Part shown: one piece after another, positions 25,533 through 36,496 of the stretch
How positions within the stretch are numbered: the first letter of the stretch is position 1
Layout: each line of letters starts with the position of its first letter
NCBI RefSeq assembly: GCF_018205975.1
Contig: NZ_CP073577.1
Span: forward strand, 3,162,001-3,226,000
Origin: Erythrobacter sp. JK5
GTDB lineage: Bacteria; Pseudomonadota; Alphaproteobacteria; Sphingomonadales; Sphingomonadaceae
Reading direction: 5' to 3'
DNA length: 64,000 bases
Position numbers and translations under genes: made by a program
Notes under the pieces: generated by a model
The model's input: the letters and a program-made list of their open reading frames with translations, nothing else
Database searches by the model: none
What the model was told of the DNA's origin: nothing

Positions 25533-26807
25533 GTGCGTTCCGGGGCAGGCCGTTTGCCAGATGTGATCCGGCTCGGCCCGGTCGCGCGCGCTACCCGCCG
25601 CCCCCAATCATCCCGCTTTCGCTCCGGACTGGCGCTGTCGGCCCTGCTGATGCTGGCCGGATGCACGATCATTCCCAAATCCACTGCGCCCGGCCCGCCC
25701 GTCGCCACGCCGCCAACGATGCCGTCCGCCACCACCGCCGCTTTCGCCGGGGTCGCGCGCGGCCCTAGCGTGGGTGCGCTTTCGGTGTCGGCGGGCGATG
25801 CCGCATCCGCGCTGGCAAGTTTCGTCGAATCCTGCCCGCAATTGCTGCGGCGCGACGATGCCAGCGGATTGACCGTTGCCGCCGACTGGCGGCCCGCCTG
25901 CGCGGCGGCGCGCGGCTGGGACGCGGCCCGCGCCCGCGCGTTTTTCGCGACCCATTTCGAAGCCGTGCGGATCGGCGACGGCCGGGCCTTTGCCACCGGC
26001 TATTTCGAACCGGAAATCGCCGGAAGCCGCACCCGAAAGCCGGGCTATGCGCCGGTTTACGCGATGCCGCCCGATCTCGAGCGCGGCTGGCCCGATGACG
26101 TGCCGCAGGCCGAGCGCAGTGGCCGCGCTCCGCTGTCGCGCCGTCTGCCCGATGGATCGTATGTTCCCTATTTCGAGCGCGCCGAGATCGAGGACGGCGC
26201 GCTGGAAGGACGCGCTCCGGTGATCGCCTGGGCAGCCGACCCGGTCGAACTGTTCTTCCTCCAGATTCAAGGATCGGGCCGCATCCGCACCGAGACGGGC
26301 GAGGTGATCCGCATCGGTTATGCCGGGCAGAACGGACGCGGTTACACCGGCGTCGGCGGCGTCATGCGCGAGCGCGGGCTGCTGGGCGACGGCCCTGGGC
26401 AGTACCCCGGATCGATGCAGGGCATCATGGCCTATATCCGCGAAAACCCGGAGGAAGGGCTTGCACTGATGCGGCTCAACAAGAGCTGGGTGTTCTTCCG
26501 CGAGCTGACCGGAGACGGGCCGCTGGGCGCGCTCGGGGTGCCGGTCCGCCGCGAAAGCTCGGTCGCGGCCGATCCCAATTTCGTCCCGCTCGGAGCGCCC
26601 GTGTGGCTCGAACTTGACCGGCGCGAAGCCAACGGGCTGTGGATCGCGCAGGACACCGGCGGCGCGATCAAGGGGGCGAACCGGTTCGACACGTTCTGGG
26701 GCGCGGGGGCCGATGCGCGCGCGATCGCGGGTGGGATGAGCGGGCGCGGCACTGCACTGGTATTGCTGCCCAAGGGCGCGGTCGAACGGCTCACCTCCGT
26801 ACGATGA
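25533..26807 (+). CDS. mltA: Membrane-bound lytic murein transglycosylase A
   Basis: MltA cleaves the MurNAc-GlcNAc bond of peptidoglycan and forms 1,6-anhydromuropeptides. The 424-residue protein has an unusually long basic N-terminus before the signal peptide ALSALLMLAGC, whose Cys is the lipid attachment site. The MltA domain shows ATGYFEPEIAGS, FFLQIQGSGRI, and the 3D domain near the C-terminus with IAQDTGGAIKG and FDTFWG, including the catalytic Asp in AQDTGG. GTG 25533 follows timA by 4 bp and has GAAGG upstream; GTG 25563 would shorten the basic leader. Confidence 0.92.
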   Translation: MRSGAGRLPDVIRLGPVARATRRPQSSRFRSGLALSALLMLAGCTIIPKSTAPGPPVATPPTMPSATTAAFAGVARGPSVGALSVSAGDAASALASFVESCPQLLRRDDASGLTVAADWRPACAAARGWDAARARAFFATHFEAVRIGDGRAFATGYFEPEIAGSRTRKPGYAPVYAMPPDLERGWPDDVPQAERSGRAPLSRRLPDGSYVPYFERAEIEDGALEGRAPVIAWAADPVELFFLQIQGSGRIRTETGEVIRIGYAGQNGRGYTGVGGVMRERGLLGDGPGQYPGSMQGIMAYIRENPEEGLALMRLNKSWVFFRELTGDGPLGALGVPVRRESSVAADPNFVPLGAPVWLELDRREANGLWIAQDTGGAIKGANRFDTFWGAGADARAIAGGMSGRGTALVLLPKGAVERLTSVR

Positions 26808-27349
26808 GTGTACCGCGCGGTCTCACCGCAGGGGAACAGGCGGCGTGGGCACGGCTCGCGGAAAGCGTCACCCCGCTCGAGGGGCGGCGCGCTCCAACGG
26901 TCGCCGCGGACCCGATCACTTCGTCGCCCGAACCCACCCGGACGCGCCCGCGCCAGACCGCACCGATCGCTCCCGCGCCGCCGGCGAGACCCGCTGCACG
27001 AACCGGCGGCCTCGATTCGCACTGGGACCGCAAGCTCAAGGCCGGGCAGGTCAGCCCCGACTACACGCTCGACCTGCACGGCCACACGCTCGACCGTGCG
27101 TACGACCGGATCACCACCGGTCTGGATCAGGCGCGGGCGATGGACGCACGGCTGGTGCTGGTGGTCGCGGGGCGCGAGCGGCCGGTCGATCCCGCCGACC
27201 GCGCGAGCCGACGCGGAGCGATCCGCGCCAAGCTGCTCGACTGGCTCGCCGCGAGCCATCACGCCGACAGCATCGCGGCCGTGCGCCGCGCCCACCAGCG
27301 GCACGGCGGAGACGGCGCGCTGTACCTGGTGCTGAAGCGGCGACGCTGA
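26804..27349 (+). CDS. Smr domain protein
   Basis: 181 residues with a disordered Pro/Ala/Arg-rich N-terminal half and a C-terminal Smr (small MutS-related) domain. The domain signature is LDLHGHTLDRAYDRI, followed by LVLVVAGRERP and HQRHGGDGALYLVLKR, where the family normally has TGxG and HGGxGAxxVxL. Smr domains act as endonucleases on branched DNA or RNA; the role of this short form is unknown. It overlaps mltA by ATGA and so ends the timA-mltA-smr operon. Confidence 0.9.
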   Translation: MSVPRGLTAGEQAAWARLAESVTPLEGRRAPTVAADPITSSPEPTRTRPRQTAPIAPAPPARPAARTGGLDSHWDRKLKAGQVSPDYTLDLHGHTLDRAYDRITTGLDQARAMDARLVLVVAGRERPVDPADRASRRGAIRAKLLDWLAASHHADSIAAVRRAHQRHGGDGALYLVLKRRR

Positions 27350-27397
27350 CCCGCAGGCCCGCGCCGCCGCCCTTGCGGTGAGGGTTGTCGCATCCGC

Positions 27398-27937
27398 TCA
27401 CCAGAACAGCCAGACATTCATCAACCGCCCGGGAATCGCAAAGGCGACAATGCCGGGGATTGTCAGCGCGCCGAGATAGAAGCCGAGGATTTCCTTTCTG
27501 TGACCATCAAGATCGCGTGCGCGGGCGGTCTGAATCGTCTTCCATGATGTCCAGAACGTCAACGGAACGAACAGATGTATCCAGCTGAAATCGCGACCGA
27601 TGAAGATTGCGCAGGTAGCCGTCACGAGCATCAAGCCGATCCAGACCTTGCCGAGCGACTTGTGGCGCGGCCCGCCCTTGCGCGCGAGCAGAAGATAGCC
27701 GCCGAGGGGAATGGCAGGCAGCACGGTCGCGACATGAAGCACGATCGCAAGCTCGCGGATGTTGGCGTGGGCCGGTGCGATCCCGGCCAGCCCGCGAATG
27801 ATCGCAACAAATGAGATCGTGGTCATTATGATCGCGACGAGTGCCACCAGTGCGCGGGTTTTCGGCCCGATATCGAAACCGCGCGCGCCAGCAGCGTGCC
27901 GGACGGGCTGAAATGGGATTGCTGTGTGACTGGCCAT
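27398..27937 (-). CDS. DUF2306-like four-helix membrane protein
   Basis: 179 residues with four membrane segments: LVALVAIIMTTISFVAIIRG, LAIVLHVATVLPAIPLGGYLLL, WIGLMLVTATCAIFIG and ILGFYLGALTIPGIVAFAIPG. The block RKGGPRHKSLGKVWI with basic residues before a helix, and HIHLFVPLT-type text (SWIHLFVPLTFW), match the DUF2306 family of predicted haem- or metal-linked membrane proteins. ATG 27937 has GGAG at six bases. It is divergent from a membrane LytTR regulator, which may control it. Confidence 0.8.
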   Translation of the reverse strand: MASHTAIPFQPVRHAAGARGFDIGPKTRALVALVAIIMTTISFVAIIRGLAGIAPAHANIRELAIVLHVATVLPAIPLGGYLLLARKGGPRHKSLGKVWIGLMLVTATCAIFIGRDFSWIHLFVPLTFWTSWKTIQTARARDLDGHRKEILGFYLGALTIPGIVAFAIPGRLMNVWLFW

Positions 27938-28027
27938 GCAAAGCTCCGGGTTGTTGATCGGGGCTGAGCCTGGCACCTGCCGATTCGCAGGCAATGCGAG
28001 CTTCGTATTCCGGCAACTTCTTGCGTG

Positions 28028-28051
28028 AAACCCGCCGTTTTTTGCGGGTTT
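28028..28051. promoter_or_regulatory. Inverted repeat AAACCCGC-N8-GCGGGTTT in a divergent promoter region
   Basis: Perfect 8-bp arms around CGTTTTTT, 43 bp before the LytTR gene and 91 bp before the DUF2306-like gene. Placement between divergent genes makes a regulator site plausible. The same sequence would form a hairpin in the minus-strand transcript leader. Confidence 0.45.
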
Positions 28052-28093
28052 GCCACTTTACGAAGCGCGAACGGGCGCTAGGCTCGGCGGCTC

Positions 28094-28894
28094 ATGAGCG
28101 AGCTGCCATCTGAATCGACGACCCTCCGGCTGCGCCAGCTGGTGGTCGATCTCGCGATCATGGCGATAATCGGATTTGGCCTCGCACTGCTCGGGCCGTT
28201 CGGCAGTTACATGCAGCCGCTCGAGATTCGGTTCCTGTACTGGGTTGTGCTGAGCTTCGCAGGATACCTGTGCTATGTGCCGGTGGCGGGTTTGGTGTTG
28301 AGCTTCGGGCGCAGGCTCGCCTTGCCCGATTGGACATTGTGGGTCGCCGCGGTCCTGATCGGGACCGTCCCGATGACGGCCATCGTCATTCTGGTGAACC
28401 AGCTGCCCGGGCCGTTCGTCGTCCCGCGCTACGGCGCGATTTCACAGACATACGCGCATGTGCTGGTGATAGGCGCGGTGGTGGTGATCATCTTCCAGCT
28501 TCTGGAGAAGCGGTCGCCGCCCAAAGCGACTACGCTAGGCTTCGTCGCCGCATCGCCGGTAGCCGCCGGTCCTGAGCCGGTACGCACTCCCCTTCTTGAT
28601 CGCCTGCCAGCCGACTTGGGAACCGACGTGATCGCGCTCGAGATGGAAGACCATTATGTCCGGGTGCACACCGCGCTCGGTTCGGAACTGGTGCTGCTGC
28701 GGCTGCGCGATGCGATCGCCGAGCTGGACGGGATCGAAGGGCGGCAGGTCCACCGCAGCTGGTGGGTTGCGCGCGGCGCGGTAGAGGAGGTGGTGCGCGA
28801 GGGGCGCAATGTCCGGTTGAAGCTGCCGCGCGGGATCGAGGCTCCGGTCGCCCGCGCGCAGGTCGGCGATTTGCGCGACAGCGGCTGGATCTAG
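28094..28894 (+). CDS. Membrane-anchored LytTR family transcriptional regulator
   Basis: 266 residues. Four membrane segments occupy about 15-140 (LVVDLAIMAIIGFGLALLG, FLYWVVLSFAGYLCYVPVAG, LWVAAVLIGTVPMTAIVILV, AHVLVIGAVVVIIFQLL). A linker leads to a C-terminal LytTR DNA-binding domain from about 170: DVIALEMEDHYVRVHTALG, LLRLRDAIAELDGIEGRQVHRSWWV (core ELDGIEGRQVHRSWWV) and VREGRNVRLKLPRGI. Such membrane-bound LytTR proteins have no receiver domain and may sense a membrane signal directly, perhaps together with a partner membrane protein. The divergent DUF2306-like gene is the obvious candidate. The stop shares CTAG with the next gene. Confidence 0.88.
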   Translation: MSELPSESTTLRLRQLVVDLAIMAIIGFGLALLGPFGSYMQPLEIRFLYWVVLSFAGYLCYVPVAGLVLSFGRRLALPDWTLWVAAVLIGTVPMTAIVILVNQLPGPFVVPRYGAISQTYAHVLVIGAVVVIIFQLLEKRSPPKATTLGFVAASPVAAGPEPVRTPLLDRLPADLGTDVIALEMEDHYVRVHTALGSELVLLRLRDAIAELDGIEGRQVHRSWWVARGAVEEVVREGRNVRLKLPRGIEAPVARAQVGDLRDSGWI

Positions 28895-29487
28895 GGCGCG
28901 GCGGCGGGTGCGTCCGGTTCGCGCTCCGGCACGGGGATCCGCGCCTCGCGATCCAGCACCGCGGTCAGCTGCGTTCCTTTGGGGATCACCGCGCTCTTGC
29001 CGGTCACGAACATGAACATCCCCAGCGAGGCTGTGGCTACCAGTGTGGCGAGCTCGGTCTGGTCCTCTCCCGCCTGCACCAGCGGACCGGTGATCCGCAC
29101 CGGTCCGCTCGGCAGGTCGAAATAGAGCGTGCGCGCCGATAGTTTGCCGCCTTCTCCCATAAAGCCCTTTTTCTGCGCGAAGGTGATCTCGCCCAGGGCC
29201 GATGTCCCGGCGGGAACCAGGACGTCGCCTTCGAACAAGAGATCGTCCCGCAGCGCCAGTTTGATGAGATCGCCCTTGCGGGCGCGGCGGCTCGAAATCT
29301 CTTCGCTGGTCACGAACACGAGACGGGACTTGACCGGCAGTATCACCGCGTCGCCGCGCATGATAGCACCCGTCGGGCTGGTTGCGACAGGTTGCGAAGG
29401 ACCCAAGTCCTGCGCCGCCTGCTGCGCCGCGAGCGGTGCGCCGATCAGCACCATCGGCGCGAGGATGGCCAGCCTACGAACCGGCAT
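28891..29487 (-). CDS. Exported protein of unknown function, tandem paralogue A
   Basis: 198 residues with a signal peptide (LAILAPMVLIGAPLAAQ). The mature part is mostly beta-strand, with VPAGTSALGEITFAQKKG, GGKLSARTLYFDL and a hydrophobic stretch LATLVATASLGMFMFVTG. It aligns with the gene immediately upstream over GT-A-GE---A-K, GKLSAR and a terminal 'V-KG--L' block, so the two arose by duplication. No family name is recognised. It overlaps its neighbour by 14 bp. Stop is in a CTAG overlap with the LytTR gene. Confidence 0.75.
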   Translation of the reverse strand: MPVRRLAILAPMVLIGAPLAAQQAAQDLGPSQPVATSPTGAIMRGDAVILPVKSRLVFVTSEEISSRRARKGDLIKLALRDDLLFEGDVLVPAGTSALGEITFAQKKGFMGEGGKLSARTLYFDLPSGPVRITGPLVQAGEDQTELATLVATASLGMFMFVTGKSAVIPKGTQLTAVLDREARIPVPEREPDAPAAAP

Positions 29488-30100
29488 CGGACGGATTGTC
29501 CAGCATCACGTCGTCGGCGACAAACGCGGTCATCTTTTCGCCGGCCTTCAGCTTGGCATTGTTGCCCTTGGCGAACAGGCCGAGGACTCCGAGGCCGATC
29601 ACGCCCATGATCGTTTCGCCCTTGCCCGATTTGCCATCGGCGCTGGCTTCGCCGTCGATAGGGATTTCCCGTCCGTCGAGGTCGATGTGGAGCAGGCGGG
29701 CTGAAAGCTTGCCGCTCCTGCCGACATTGCCGCTCTTCTCGGCTGTCAGCAACTCGCCCCAGGCGATCGTGCCGACCGGGATCACTTCCTCGCCATCGAC
29801 CAGGACCGGCGCATCGACGCGCAGCTTGAACTTGTGCCCGGGTTCGTGATCCTTGGTCGAGACTTCGTTGAGCACCATCAACCGCACCGGCGTATCGCGG
29901 GGGATATCGGGCACGGGTGCCGGCTGGATTATCGGCCCGGAGGGCGCTTCGGCCTCCGCGGCTGCCGGATTCGCGCCGGTGTTGAGCGTGGCTGGATCGC
30001 CGTCCCCGGCGGCTTCCGCAGCAGGATCAACCGCGAAATCGGGTTCGGGCGGGACATCCGCCGCTTGCAGCGCCAGTCCCAGAACTACACCTGAAATCAT
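29474..30100 (-). CDS. Exported protein of unknown function, tandem paralogue B
   Basis: 208 residues with a weak N-terminal hydrophobic segment (ISGVVLGLALQAADVP), then an Ala/Pro/Glu-rich linker (about 20-65) and a domain similar to paralogue A: VRLMVLNEVSTKDHEPG, VIPVGTIAWGELLTAEKSG, SGKLSARLLHIDLDG, a Gly-rich hydrophobic segment (IMGVIGLGVLGLFAKG) and LKAGEKMTAFVADD. The layout suggests a beta-barrel-like domain interrupted by one hydrophobic loop. First gene of the pair; divergent from the YbjQ-like gene. Confidence 0.75.
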   Translation of the reverse strand: MISGVVLGLALQAADVPPEPDFAVDPAAEAAGDGDPATLNTGANPAAAEAEAPSGPIIQPAPVPDIPRDTPVRLMVLNEVSTKDHEPGHKFKLRVDAPVLVDGEEVIPVGTIAWGELLTAEKSGNVGRSGKLSARLLHIDLDGREIPIDGEASADGKSGKGETIMGVIGLGVLGLFAKGNNAKLKAGEKMTAFVADDVMLDNPSDAGS

Positions 30101-30223
30101 GCGACCCCCATTGCCGTCTCTGCGCGGAGTGGAAATTTCCTTGCGCCTTGGCAGAACGAATTGACACTAGCGGGGAACCGTTCGATTGTTCAAACGGCAT
30201 TTTCGCCAACCATGGGGGTCGTA

Positions 30224-30691
30224 ATGAAATTCAGATTGTGTGCCGCCGCGCTGGTCGCGGTTTCGTTGACTGTTCCCGCGCTGCCGGTGCTCGCCGACGA
30301 CCACGAGGAATTCGTGGTCGTGAACGAGGAAGTCGGCGTGCCGGTGTTCCCGTACGATATCACCGACAAGCCGTACAAGATCGTCGGCCCGGTTTCCGCC
30401 GGCGTCCGCAAGGCGACGATTTTCAGCAAGGAACCTTCGCAGGACAAGATCTACAACGAGGTGTGGGAACGCGGCGAGAAGATGGGCGCCGATGCAGTTG
30501 TCAACGTCACCTACGGCGAGAGCAAGGTCAGCCTCGACAGCTGGGGCAAGACGCGCGCGCTAGGCATTGCGATCCGTTTCCTGACAGAAGAGGAGATCGC
30601 TGCCGGGGTCGAGGGTGAAACCGCGCCCGCACCCGAGACGTTCGACAAGGACATGTTCAAGGACGCGAACAAGAAGCCGCAGGACGACTGA
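30224..30691 (+). CDS. Exported YbjQ/UPF0145-like protein
   Basis: 155 residues with a signal peptide (CAAALVAVSLTVPALPVLADD). The mature part contains YDITDKPYKIVGPVSAG, AREKMGADAVVNVTYG-like text (GEKMGADAVVNVTYG) and ALGIAIRFL, which match the fold of YbjQ-type putative metal-binding proteins, where the first block reads TTxxxxGyxi and the second GAdAVvgv. The C-terminus is acidic with a DDN-KKP tail. ATG 30224 follows GGGGG at five bases. A strong terminator lies 43 bp downstream. Metal binding is inference from the family. Confidence 0.75.
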   Translation: MKFRLCAAALVAVSLTVPALPVLADDHEEFVVVNEEVGVPVFPYDITDKPYKIVGPVSAGVRKATIFSKEPSQDKIYNEVWERGEKMGADAVVNVTYGESKVSLDSWGKTRALGIAIRFLTEEEIAAGVEGETAPAPETFDKDMFKDANKKPQDD

Positions 30692-30734
30692 GGCGCGTCC
30701 CCGGACGCAATGGGTCCGGGTAGTGCGACACAGG

Positions 30735-30764
30735 GGGCCGCGGCGCAGCGCCGCGGCCCTTTTT
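30735..30764 (+). terminator. Strong intrinsic terminator after the YbjQ-like gene
   Basis: GGGCCGCGGCGC and GCGCCGCGGCCC are perfect arms around a single A, so about ten base pairs can close, followed by TTTTT. Confidence 0.9.
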
Positions 30765-30776
30765 CGTGCCTGCGAT

Positions 30777-30810
30777 AAGAAAGGCCCCGGCAGTGCATGC
30801 CGAGGGCCTT
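30777..30810 (-). terminator. Intrinsic terminator of katG
   Basis: On the minus strand AAGGCCC-CGGCA pairs with TGCCG-GGGCCTT with a one-base bulge and a TGCAC loop, followed by TCTT. It lies 53 bp after the katG stop. Confidence 0.8.
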
Positions 30811-30863
30811 GTGCGATCCGGCCTTGAGGGGGCGCTGGCCGGATCGGCGTCGATGCGCCCGCG

Positions 30864-33185
<2,322 letters not shown>

Positions 33186-33230
33186 TCACGGACCTTCGTC
33201 GATCGAGCCGCTCGCGCTATCGCTTTGGTC

Positions 33231-33869
33231 CTACTCGAAATCGATCGAGAGCAGCGTGAAGCGTGCATCGCCGGTTGCGGCGACACCGTGGCTGCGCAGC
33301 AGCGGTGTGCCGAAGGCGAACCCGAACCGCGCGGTGTCGCCGAGCGCGGCGTCGTATTCGCGCGGATACTCGGTGTTGGGTCGGTGCGCGACATTGGTCC
33401 AGCGATCGTCGAGCCGGATCGAGATCGTGTGCACGCCTGGCGTGATCGGCATCAGCTTATGCGCGGGCGCATACCAGCGATACGAGGCGTATTTGCCCCG
33501 CGCCGTCCAGTTGTCGCGGGCGCGCTGGAAGTAGAGCGAGATGGTGGGTGCGGTTTCGGGGTCATCGACCGCGACGAAGCGCGTGCCGGGCGCGGCATCG
33601 ATGCGATAGCGCACGGTAACGCGCTCGAACCGTTCGAGCGGATATATTCCGGTGGTGAGCGCATCCCATTCGCCGCGACCAGCGCGGGGGAAATCGACCA
33701 CGAGGCTGCCGTCTGCGCCTTCGCTCGGAGAGGCTGGCATACCGACCGAATAGTTCTTGCCGCGCGCCCACGGGCCGATTTCCCAATCGCTGGCGGGAGG
33801 CATTGCAATGGCCGCGCTGGAGAGAACAGCGGCGGCACCAAGCGTGATTGCGACGAATTTCCTGACCAT
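33231..33869 (-). CDS. Exported protein of unknown function
   Basis: 212 residues with a signal peptide (FVAITLGAAAVLSSAAIAM). The mature part is beta-rich with several Trp and Tyr: SDWEIGPWARGKNYSVGMP, FERVTVRYRIDA, TISLYFQRARDNWTARG and HTISIRLDDRWTNV. This pattern resembles a jelly-roll or carbohydrate-binding fold, but I cannot name a family. No ribosome-binding site is evident at ATG 33869. It sits alone between ahpF and katG. Confidence 0.75.
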   Translation of the reverse strand: MVRKFVAITLGAAAVLSSAAIAMPPASDWEIGPWARGKNYSVGMPASPSEGADGSLVVDFPRAGRGEWDALTTGIYPLERFERVTVRYRIDAAPGTRFVAVDDPETAPTISLYFQRARDNWTARGKYASYRWYAPAHKLMPITPGVHTISIRLDDRWTNVAHRPNTEYPREYDAALGDTARFGFAFGTPLLRSHGVAATGDARFTLLSIDFE

Positions 33870-34010
33870 GACGTCTTATCTAGCAGAACAGGGCTTCCGC
33901 CTGGTTGAACGCACGTTTCAGCCAAGAGAAAGCTTCAAACCGATGCGCAGCATCCGCAAGCGCGACTGCGCGTCCGCAGCGATGCGATCCTTGATCGCGT
34001 GAGCGAGGAT

Positions 34011-34034
34011 GCCGGGATGCGGATGCATCCCGGC
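34011..34034 (-). terminator. Hairpin after ahpF
   Basis: GCCGGGATGC and GCATCCCGGC pair perfectly around GGAT, 11 bp beyond the ahpF stop. No U-run follows on the minus strand, so termination is uncertain. Confidence 0.5.
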
Positions 34035-34044
34035 TCGCAAAAAG

Positions 34045-35634
34045 CTACGCTGCCTTCGCTACATCCTCGACGGGCTCGTTGCGGATGAGGTAGTCGAACG
34101 CGCCAAGCGCAGCCTTCGAGCCTTCGCCCATCGCCACCACGATCTGCTTGTGCGGCACGGTGGTCGCGTCGCCCGCGGCATAGATACCGGGCAGGTTGGT
34201 TGCGCCTTCCTCGTCGGTGACGATCTCGCCGTATTGCGACAGGTCGAGACCGGTGCCCTCGAGCCACTCGGTGTTCGGCACGAGCCCGATCTGTACGAAC
34301 ACGCCTTCGAGTTCGATCCGGCGTTCATCGCCCGATTTACGGTCCTTCAGAACGAGGCCGTTCACGCGCGAAACGTCGCCGGTCACTTCGGTGGTCTGGC
34401 CGCTGGTGACGATCTCGACATTGGGCAGCGAGCGCAGCTTGCGCTGGAGCACCTCGTCGGCGCGGAGCTTGTCGTCATATTCGATCAGGGTCACGTGACC
34501 GACAATCTTGGCAAGGTCGATTGCCGCTTCGACGCCCGAATTGCCGCCGCCGATCACCGCGATGCGTTTGCCCTTGAACAGCGGGCCGTCGCAATGCGGA
34601 CAATAGGCCACGCCCTTGTTGCGATACTCGGCTTCGCCCGGCACACCGAGATTGCGCCAGCGAGCGCCGGTGGCGAGGATCAGGGCGCGCGTCTTGAGCA
34701 CCGCGCCGTTGGCGAACGTCACTTCGTGCATTCCGCCCGCTTCGCTCGCGGGCTTGAGCTGTGTGGCGCGGGCCAGGTCGATCAGGTCGATTTCGTTGTC
34801 GGCGACCTGCTTCTTCAGGTCGTCGGACAGCTTCGGTCCTTCGGTGTAGCCGGTGCCGGGCAGGTTCTCGATCCCGAGCGTATCCTGCAACTGCCCGCCG
34901 AAGCGTTCGGCAGCGATGCCGGTGCGGAAGCCCTTGCGCGCAGTGTAGACGCCTGCCGCAGCGCCTGCGGGTCCGCCGCCGACGATCAGCACCTCGAACG
35001 GATCCTTGGCGGACATCTTCTCCGCCGCCTTGTCGTCGGCCCCGCTGTCGAGCTTCGACAGGATCTCTGTGAGTTCCATCTTGCCGTTGTAGAAGCTTGT
35101 CCCGTTGAGAAACGTCGCCGGAACCGCGAGCACGCCGCGCTCCTCGACCTCATCCTGGAACGTCCCGCCTTCGATCAGGGTCGCAGTGATGTGCGTATTC
35201 TCGAGCGCCATCAGCGTCAGCGCCTGCACCACGTCCGGGCAGTTATGGCAGCTTAGCGAGAAATACATCTCGAATTCGTAATCGCCTTCGAGCGCGCGGA
35301 CCTGTTCGATTAGATCGGCATCGACCTTCGGCGGATGGCCGCCGGCCCACAGCAGCGCGAGCACCAGCGAGGTGAACTCGTGCCCCATCGGAAGGCCGGC
35401 AAACCGCACCCACTTGTTCGCATCCGAAGCGCGGCGGATGATGAAGCTGGGCTTGCGCGCATCGGTGCCGTCGAAGCTCGCGCTGACATGCTCGTGCAAT
35501 GCGGCGATCTCGCTCAGCAGCTCGCGCGTCTGTGCTGATTTCTCGCTTTCGTCCAGGGATGCGACGAGCTCGATCGGCTCGCGCAAATTGGCGAGATATT
35601 GCTTGAGCTGGGTCTGCATGGTCTGGTCGAGCAT
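34045..35634 (-). CDS. ahpF: Alkyl hydroperoxide reductase subunit F
   Basis: AhpF is an FAD/NADH disulfide reductase that recycles AhpC. The 529-residue protein has an N-terminal double-thioredoxin domain with redox centre C129-HN-C132 (LSCHNCPD) and a thioredoxin-reductase-like part: FAD site [15 protein letters not shown] (217-230), redox centre C345-PH-C348 (AYCPHCDGP), NADH site [12 protein letters not shown] and [15 protein letters not shown]. All four catalytic cysteines are present. It follows ahpC on the same strand across a terminator-like hairpin, so it may be made at a lower level. Confidence 0.97.
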   Translation of the reverse strand: MLDQTMQTQLKQYLANLREPIELVASLDESEKSAQTRELLSEIAALHEHVSASFDGTDARKPSFIIRRASDANKWVRFAGLPMGHEFTSLVLALLWAGGHPPKVDADLIEQVRALEGDYEFEMYFSLSCHNCPDVVQALTLMALENTHITATLIEGGTFQDEVEERGVLAVPATFLNGTSFYNGKMELTEILSKLDSGADDKAAEKMSAKDPFEVLIVGGGPAGAAAGVYTARKGFRTGIAAERFGGQLQDTLGIENLPGTGYTEGPKLSDDLKKQVADNEIDLIDLARATQLKPASEAGGMHEVTFANGAVLKTRALILATGARWRNLGVPGEAEYRNKGVAYCPHCDGPLFKGKRIAVIGGGNSGVEAAIDLAKIVGHVTLIEYDDKLRADEVLQRKLRSLPNVEIVTSGQTTEVTGDVSRVNGLVLKDRKSGDERRIELEGVFVQIGLVPNTEWLEGTGLDLSQYGEIVTDEEGATNLPGIYAAGDATTVPHKQIVVAMGEGSKAALGAFDYLIRNEPVEDVAKAA

Positions 35635-35676
35635 GACGGTGCCTTTCCTGAAAGCGTGAAAATGACGGATTTGCGC

Positions 35677-35744
35677 AAAAAGCCCGGGGCGTCGGGAGGG
35701 GGGGAGGACGGCCCGGGCTTTCCAGCGACCCGAGGAACTCGGGC
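35677..35744 (-). terminator. Two hairpins between ahpC and ahpF (likely attenuating terminator)
   Basis: On the minus strand the first hairpin is CCCGAG-TTC-CTCGGG (35729-35743). The second pairs AAAGCCCGGG with CCCGGGCTTT (35679-35721) and is followed by TTGCGC after a short T-run. The second has the form of an intrinsic terminator, so ahpF probably depends on read-through or its own promoter. Confidence 0.65.
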
Positions 35745-35759
35745 TCTTAGGGGATCAAC

Positions 35760-36326
35760 TCAGATCTTGCCGACAAGATCCAGCGAAGGGGCGAGCGTGT
35801 CGCTGCCTTCTTCCCACGCCGCCGGGCAGACCTGGCCTGGATTGGCGCGGACATACTGTGCGGCCTTGATCTTGCGGGTAAGTTCGTTGGCGTTGCGGCC
35901 GACGCCCTCGCAGGTGATTTCCATGATCTGGATCACGCCGTCGGGGTCGACAACGAAGGTTGCCCGGTCGGCCAGGCCAACGCCCTCGCGCAGCACGCCG
36001 AACTGGTTGGCGAGGACGTGGTTCTGATCGCCCAGGAACGGGAACTTGAGCTTGCCGATCTTTTCCGAGCTGTCGTGCCAGGCCTTGTGGCTGAAATGCG
36101 TGTCGGTGCTGACGGCGTAGACTTCCACACCCATGCTCTGCAGCATGTCGTACTTTTCGCCCATGTCCTCGAGCTCGGTCGGGCAGACGAAGGTGAAGTC
36201 GGCCGGATAGAAGAAGAACACAGCCCACTTGCCATTCAGATCTTCGTCAGTGACGTCGAAGAAGTCTTTGCCGGCCTGGAATGCGGTCGCCTTGAACGGC
36301 TGGATGGTCGAACCGATGATACCCAT
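35760..36326 (-). CDS. ahpC: Alkyl hydroperoxide reductase subunit C (peroxiredoxin)
   Basis: A typical 2-Cys peroxiredoxin that reduces H2O2, organic hydroperoxides and peroxynitrite. The 188-residue protein has peroxidatic Cys48 in PADFTFVCPTELEDMG and resolving Cys167 in PGQVCPAAWEEG; the C-terminal helix is present. ATG 36326 has AGGA nine bases upstream; the frame continues upstream through the promoter region without family similarity. Reduced by AhpF, encoded next. Confidence 0.97.
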   Translation of the reverse strand: MGIIGSTIQPFKATAFQAGKDFFDVTDEDLNGKWAVFFFYPADFTFVCPTELEDMGEKYDMLQSMGVEVYAVSTDTHFSHKAWHDSSEKIGKLKFPFLGDQNHVLANQFGVLREGVGLADRATFVVDPDGVIQIMEITCEGVGRNANELTRKIKAAQYVRANPGQVCPAAWEEGSDTLAPSLDLVGKI

Positions 36327-36410
36327 TGTGTTGTTATCCTTTGAATTGGATGTGTTGAACTGATGCAGCGCAGATAGTGCCTGCTGCAGCGCAAAAAAGA
36401 CGATTTGTGC

Positions 36411-36436
36411 GATTGCGAAAATCGGAATTTTCAATC
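36411..36436 (-). promoter_or_regulatory. Dyad GATTG...CAATC upstream of ahpC, possible peroxide-regulator site
   Basis: GATTG at 36411-36415 and CAATC at 36432-36436 enclose GAAAAT and ATTTTC, giving an interrupted dyad centred about 97 bp upstream of the ahpC start. LysR-type regulators such as OxyR bind AT-rich dyads of this size. The assignment to OxyR is inference. Confidence 0.4.
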
Positions 36437-36496
36437 GAAATAACGGGAACGTTTTGAATTGGTTCCCCGCGGTGCAGGATGTGTTGCAGTTGCGCT

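Noticed and set aside
36327..36434. 36-residue N-terminal extension of AhpC
   Set aside because: AhpC normally starts at MGIIGS; the extension covers the promoter region, and AGGA lies before ATG 36326.
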